Part shown: positions 7,901 through 10,114 of the stretch, piece by piece | Layout of the letters: the number at the start of each line of letters is the position of its first letter | How positions within the stretch are numbered: the stretch's first letter is position 1 | Made by a program: the position numbers and the translations under genes | Origin: UBA6136 sp964344495 | GTDB lineage: Bacteria; Pseudomonadota; Gammaproteobacteria; Methylococcales; Methylococcaceae | NCBI GenBank assembly: GCA_964344495.1 | Contig: CAYFNI010000082.1 | Coordinates: 1 to 10,114 of the forward strand | DNA length: 10,114 nucleotides | Direction: 5' to 3' | The notes under the pieces: model-generated | What the model was told of the DNA's origin: nothing | Seen by the model: only the letters and a program-made list of their open reading frames with translations | Databases searched by the model: none

Positions 7901-9879
7901 TCGATGTCGGTAGCGATGTTGTTGGACAGATCCGGGTCGGGCGATCCGCTCGGTGGCGTCACCGTGACCGTGTTGGACAAATTGCCAAAGGCGCTGGTGC
8001 TTGCGGAGGCGGTAACCGTGAAGGTGGCCGTCCCGCCAACCGGCAGCGTGATGGGGACATTGATGTCACCGCTGCCGCTCGCCGGGCCGGAACTGCCCGC
8101 GCTATAAACTGCTGTCCAGGCCACTCCATCCAATTCGGCCGGCATCTGGTCTGTCACGCTGGCACCGGTCGCCACGCCCGGACCGGCGTTGGAGACAACC
8201 AGGGTGTAAATCAGGCTCTGCCCCGGCACATAGGTCGCGACCCCATCGGTCTTGGTCACTGACAGATCGACCGCGCTGGGCGAGGTCGCGATATCGGCGG
8301 AATCGGTGGCCGACAGGGCGAAACGGGAGGTCTGGCCGACATAGGTGGCTGTGGCCGTGTTCTGGATGAGTTCGGGCAGTGTCCCGGCATTCACCACGAC
8401 CTCGAAGCTGACCGTGGTCGCAGCTCCCGGCGCGAGAGTGCCGCCGACGGGCGAGCCAACACCGCCGCCCGCGCCGGTGCCGAGCTGGAACTGCACCGCA
8501 GCACTGCCCGAGCCAAGGTATTCCGCCTGATCGGCATCAACCGCATCCGATTTCGGTAGGGAATTCACCACCAAGCTATTGGGGTTATAGGTCGTACCCG
8601 CCGGGATAAAGTCCTTCAAAATCACGTTGTCGGCCGCATCCAGCGCGCCGGCCTGATTCGTCACCGTGATGGTGTAGCGCAGGATATCGCCGTTCGTTGT
8701 TGTGCCTCCATTGAGATCCACCACCGACTTCTGGACGATGACTTCGGGCGCATACAGTTCGATCGCACTCGTCACCACCCCGGGGTAATAGGTTTCGCCA
8801 CCGGTCGTCAGGCTGATGCTGGCCCGCGTCGCGTTGTTGGCGATGGCGCTGTTGGCGGCCACCAGATCAGCGTCATAGCCAAGCTGATTGACGTAATCCG
8901 GCTGCTTGGTCGAAACCAGACTGCCGAGGTTGGCAATGGTGCTGTTGAAGAAATTGTTGGCCGGGTTGGCCGCATCGGACAGCTGGATGTTTCCCAGACC
9001 GCCGTTAAAGATGACCTTGTCGCCGTTGTAGCCGAGATCGCCCTCGTAGGTAATGAAACCCAGCGTGGCCGTGACCGGCCCGGTGGGCGGTGCAGTGAAT
9101 CCGGACACATTGATCGTCACCGCCGGATCGCTGCTGGTCACGGACGCGTAGCCATCAAAGACCGTCAAGTTGCGGGCCGGCTCGCCCGGGGCCTGATAGA
9201 CCACCACCAGCGACCAGCCGGCATAAAAATCCGCAGCGGACGCCACCGCCTGCACGTTGGCCACCGTGTAGTAGCCCGGACCTGCAGCACTGACGATCGA
9301 CGTCACATCATAAAAGGCGTGATAACTGCTGGAAACCGTCCCGATCGTGCTACCGACCAGATCCCGATAACTGCTGTCACCCGGCGCCATGAACTTGATC
9401 TGATTCCGCCGGGAGGTCAGCCCGGTCGGATACGAGGTATTCGTTCGAGCCCCCCAATAAAGGCCGGCAAACAGCACTTGGGAGCCCGCTGGCAATACCA
9501 GTTGTGATTGGCTCGAGTTAAAGGTACTGGCATCACTGTCGATATCGACATAGACCATGTTGAAATCATTATTGCTCAGCTTGGAGCCAACGCCATTCTG
9601 GGCGTTTGCCGCCGCCGGATCCGAGGCCGGCGCCGTCATCAAGGTATTGGCGGCAAAGGCGATGTTGCCCGTCGTGTTGGTGCTGTAGCGCACCGAAAAC
9701 GGGGTGGTTACCCCCGCCACGGCCGTCTGTCCGGTCAACAGCAACAGCAGGGCCACCAGCCATTGCCCGACCGGGTAATAAACCACGGTCTGCGCGGCTG
9801 GATTCGGGTTGGAGCGCCCGCACGAAAGGGGGTTACAAAACACTGTCGACATCACACGCTTGCTCTTGGAATCGGTCAT
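4951..9879 (-). CDS. Giant secreted DUF11-repeat surface protein (1642 residues)
   Basis: An unusually long polar N-terminus (~1-38) precedes a hydrophobic core (LVALLLLLTG) and a likely signal-peptidase site (AVA|G, 55/56). Residues ~56-378 form a globular domain common at the front of DUF11 proteins (FAGLYWGART, FYDVTSIV, AGWSLVVVYQ, NLTVFDGYASV). Nine DUF11 (TIGR01451-type) Ig-like repeats follow, starting near 379, 536, 665, 807, 937, 1065, 1182, 1303 and 1422, with ADLSVTKS-like openings and PDPDxSNN-like ends. The final ~100 residues hold six Cys (1555, 1556, 1585, 1606, 1632, 1641). No LPXTG, PEP-CTERM or autotransporter barrel is present. A stalk- or fibre-like surface role, such as adhesion, is inferred. 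The ATG at 9879 lacks a clear ribosome site; the in-frame ATG at 9852 is an alternative start. The barrel gene follows after 22 bp. Confidence 0.9.
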   Translation of the reverse strand: MTDSKSKRVMSTVFCNPLSCGRSNPNPAAQTVVYYPVGQWLVALLLLLTGQTAVAGVTTPFSVRYSTNTTGNIAFAANTLMTAPASDPAAANAQNGVGSKLSNNDFNMVYVDIDSDASTFNSSQSQLVLPAGSQVLFAGLYWGARTNTSYPTGLTSRRNQIKFMAPGDSSYRDLVGSTIGTVSSSYHAFYDVTSIVSAAGPGYYTVANVQAVASAADFYAGWSLVVVYQAPGEPARNLTVFDGYASVTSSDPAVTINVSGFTAPPTGPVTATLGFITYEGDLGYNGDKVIFNGGLGNIQLSDAANPANNFFNSTIANLGSLVSTKQPDYVNQLGYDADLVAANSAIANNATRASISLTTGGETYYPGVVTSAIELYAPEVIVQKSVVDLNGGTTTNGDILRYTITVTNQAGALDAADNVILKDFIPAGTTYNPNSLVVNSLPKSDAVDADQAEYLGSGSAAVQFQLGTGAGGGVGSPVGGTLAPGAATTVSFEVVVNAGTLPELIQNTATATYVGQTSRFALSATDSADIATSPSAVDLSVTKTDGVATYVPGQSLIYTLVVSNAGPGVATGASVTDQMPAELDGVAWTAVYSAGSSGPASGSGDINVPITLPVGGTATFTVTASASTSAFGNLSNTVTVTPPSGSPDPDLSNNIATDIDTLLYPASLTVQKTVQDLTPPDTMVLPGDELLYTLTLANSGTDPAETLSTVSLLDPIPAHTAYQAGSLQWVAGVLPTTLTDTGSPLSASYTQLTQGQTSTLTFKVRVDAGLPDSTLITNTATATATGQSSGLPYSGTGSVAVYTPPAADLSVVKSGPATFTPGATVSYSLVATNTGPTDVTGATLTDSLDPSISGASWTASYSGGASGTAAGSGNVNATLNLPVGGVATISVTGWVASAFPLTDMLLNTATLTSPLGVPDPDASNNTSTTSSRPSAITDLAIVKTADSPGYDPGDTITYRIRVSNLGPSFAQQVSVIDDLPPAQIASATWTATYTGLGSQGPASGSGSLGEIIDLAAGGSAEFTIVARTTALTTTDVANTATVGVLNLSIDPDSSNNSSTVTVEPNADLSVDKTVDTLTPQVGQTVTFSVTAHNAGPVNATGVAVTDTLPAGYVLLQATPSTGSYANGVWSLGALARDASATLQIQARVNLEGPYENIANISGDQNDPAPDNNRGQVTPVPVDSADLVVTKSVDNPAPAIGETVVFTVMLVNQGPSTASSIVVDDKLPSGYGLLKAQPSSGHYDAASGRWTINTLANGDLATLRLSARVRSSGTYANTAQLADREQADPDPSNDSATSAPGVNSADLAVSKSVDKTAAAAGETVTFTLTVANDGPATATGVSLTDVLPSGYLFVAAEPAAAYVPATGVWTVGTLPVGASAALRLTAVVRTAGQMTNTLAVTHSDQPDPVSTNNTAEATTGLTNANLVVTKSVNRPAAKVGQKTQFTLTVTNQGPATATGLTLADPLPSGLAFVSAQPKGVYDARSGQWTVAQLAAGASSTLTVTGKVLAQGAYQNSVRVARSEQGDASSSDQTAEASLNRNSQKALVLKANATSTCCSRPIGLSLTGGSGTAVPQYRVESSGGAGCQVKSTGSRTAILRASGQSGSCTVVAFKPASGQFAATVSNAVVVRIGCPGRLGTLTCR
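5260..6687 (-). repeat. four closely related DUF11 repeats (C-type block)
   Basis: Repeats 6-9 of the giant protein begin at about 6687, 6336, 5973 and 5616, spaced 351-363 bp. Each opens with a xADLxVxKSV-like segment, then GETVxFTLTVxNxGP, LPSGY and a G-x-W-T-V-x-x-L strand. They resemble each other more than the other five repeats, which suggests in-gene tandem duplication followed by divergence. Confidence 0.8.
6688..8745 (-). repeat. five DUF11 repeats of two other subtypes
   Basis: Repeats 1-5 begin at about 8745, 8274, 7887, 7461 and 7071. Repeats 2, 4 and 5 share an inserted W-T-A-x-Y-x-x-G segment followed by ASGSG or AAGSG and a Gly-rich strand. Repeats 1 and 3 instead carry IPAxTxYxxxSL and a longer loop. 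Borders are read from the protein by eye and are accurate to roughly ten residues. Confidence 0.75.
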
Positions 9880-9951
9880 GACATACGAGTTTTAACTAGC
9901 CACAGATTCAGCCGGAAACACAGCCATTCGTATTTTCATCGAATCCGCAGA

Positions 9952-9964
9952 CTGTTCCGAACAG
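9952..9964. promoter_or_regulatory. 13-bp inverted repeat, candidate operator
   Basis: CTGTTC and GAACAG flank a single C, a perfect dyad 72 bp upstream of the DUF11 start and ~28 bp downstream of the candidate -10 box. It could bind a dimeric regulator, but the protein is not identifiable. The spacing does not fit the E. coli LexA box. Confidence 0.35.
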
Positions 9965-9991
9965 GGATAGCTAAAGTCTAATGCACAAACC

Positions 9992-10020
9992 CCTATAACC
10001 CGAAACGAAACCCCAACCAA
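9992..10020 (-). promoter_or_regulatory. candidate promoter of the DUF11-barrel operon
   Basis: On the minus strand TTGGTT (10015-10020) and TATAGG (9992-9997) are separated by 17 bp. Three and four of six bases match the sigma70 consensus. This would give a leader of roughly 105 nt. Weak, by-eye evidence. Confidence 0.3.
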
Positions 10021-10114
10021 ACCTTAATAAACCCGCCGGTAAAACCAGCGCAAAATATGCCGGTATACCGAAGACCTGCACCGCACCCCCCACCTGCACT
10101 CTCCGCACCGGCTC

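Larger units (their letters stand above)
9880..10114 (-). other. upstream region of the DUF11 gene
   Basis: These 235 bp are AT-richer than the genes and hold no convincing full-length gene. They contain a candidate promoter, a perfect 13-bp inverted repeat, a 5-bp stem (ATTCG 9926-9930 with CGAAT 9940-9944), a possible leader ORF, a 10-bp palindrome CGGTATACCG (10061-10070) and a direct repeat ACCTGCAC (10074-10081 and 10092-10099). Confidence 0.6.

Noticed and set aside
9952..9964. LexA (SOS) box
   Set aside because: CTGT and ACAG are only 5 bp apart; the E. coli-type box needs 8 bp between them.
9880..10020. Riboswitch in the leader of the DUF11 gene
   Set aside because: No known riboswitch core was recognised by eye; only one short stem and one dyad are visible.

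Overview
The window is GC-rich Gram-negative DNA. A TonB-ExbB-ExbD system, an outer-membrane lipoprotein and a beta-barrel protein ending in Phe all imply an outer membrane. Protein similarity recalled from memory points to a beta- or gammaproteobacterium, but the genus cannot be fixed from this sequence. No tRNA, rRNA, CRISPR array, transposase or integrase was seen.

Left part, plus strand (1-2131): the 3' end of tonB, then complete exbB and exbD, form a tight operon for energising outer-membrane transport. After a 136-bp gap comes a small lipoprotein of the DUF4823 type. It faces a minus-strand cation-diffusion-facilitator (CDF) metal exporter (2201-3139). The 69-bp convergent gap between them holds two abutting hairpins.

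Right part, minus strand (3234-9879): a 1642-residue secreted protein built of a globular N-terminal domain, nine DUF11-type repeats and a cysteine-rich tail. Only 22 bp downstream follows a 564-residue protein with a novel-looking N-terminal domain and a C-terminal OmpA-like 8-strand barrel. The short gap suggests co-transcription. I infer a surface pair: a long Ig-like stalk plus an outer-membrane partner or anchor. This pair is the most interesting content of the window. The large protein carries no LPXTG, PEP-CTERM, autotransporter barrel or recognisable type I/type IX sorting signal, so how it is held on or exported is open.

The CDF gene lies 94 bp downstream of the barrel gene, but that gap holds a plausible promoter of its own overlapping a long inverted repeat. 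The last 235 bp upstream of the DUF11 gene are AT-richer. They hold a candidate promoter, a perfect 13-bp inverted repeat, a small hairpin and a possible 15-codon leader ORF.
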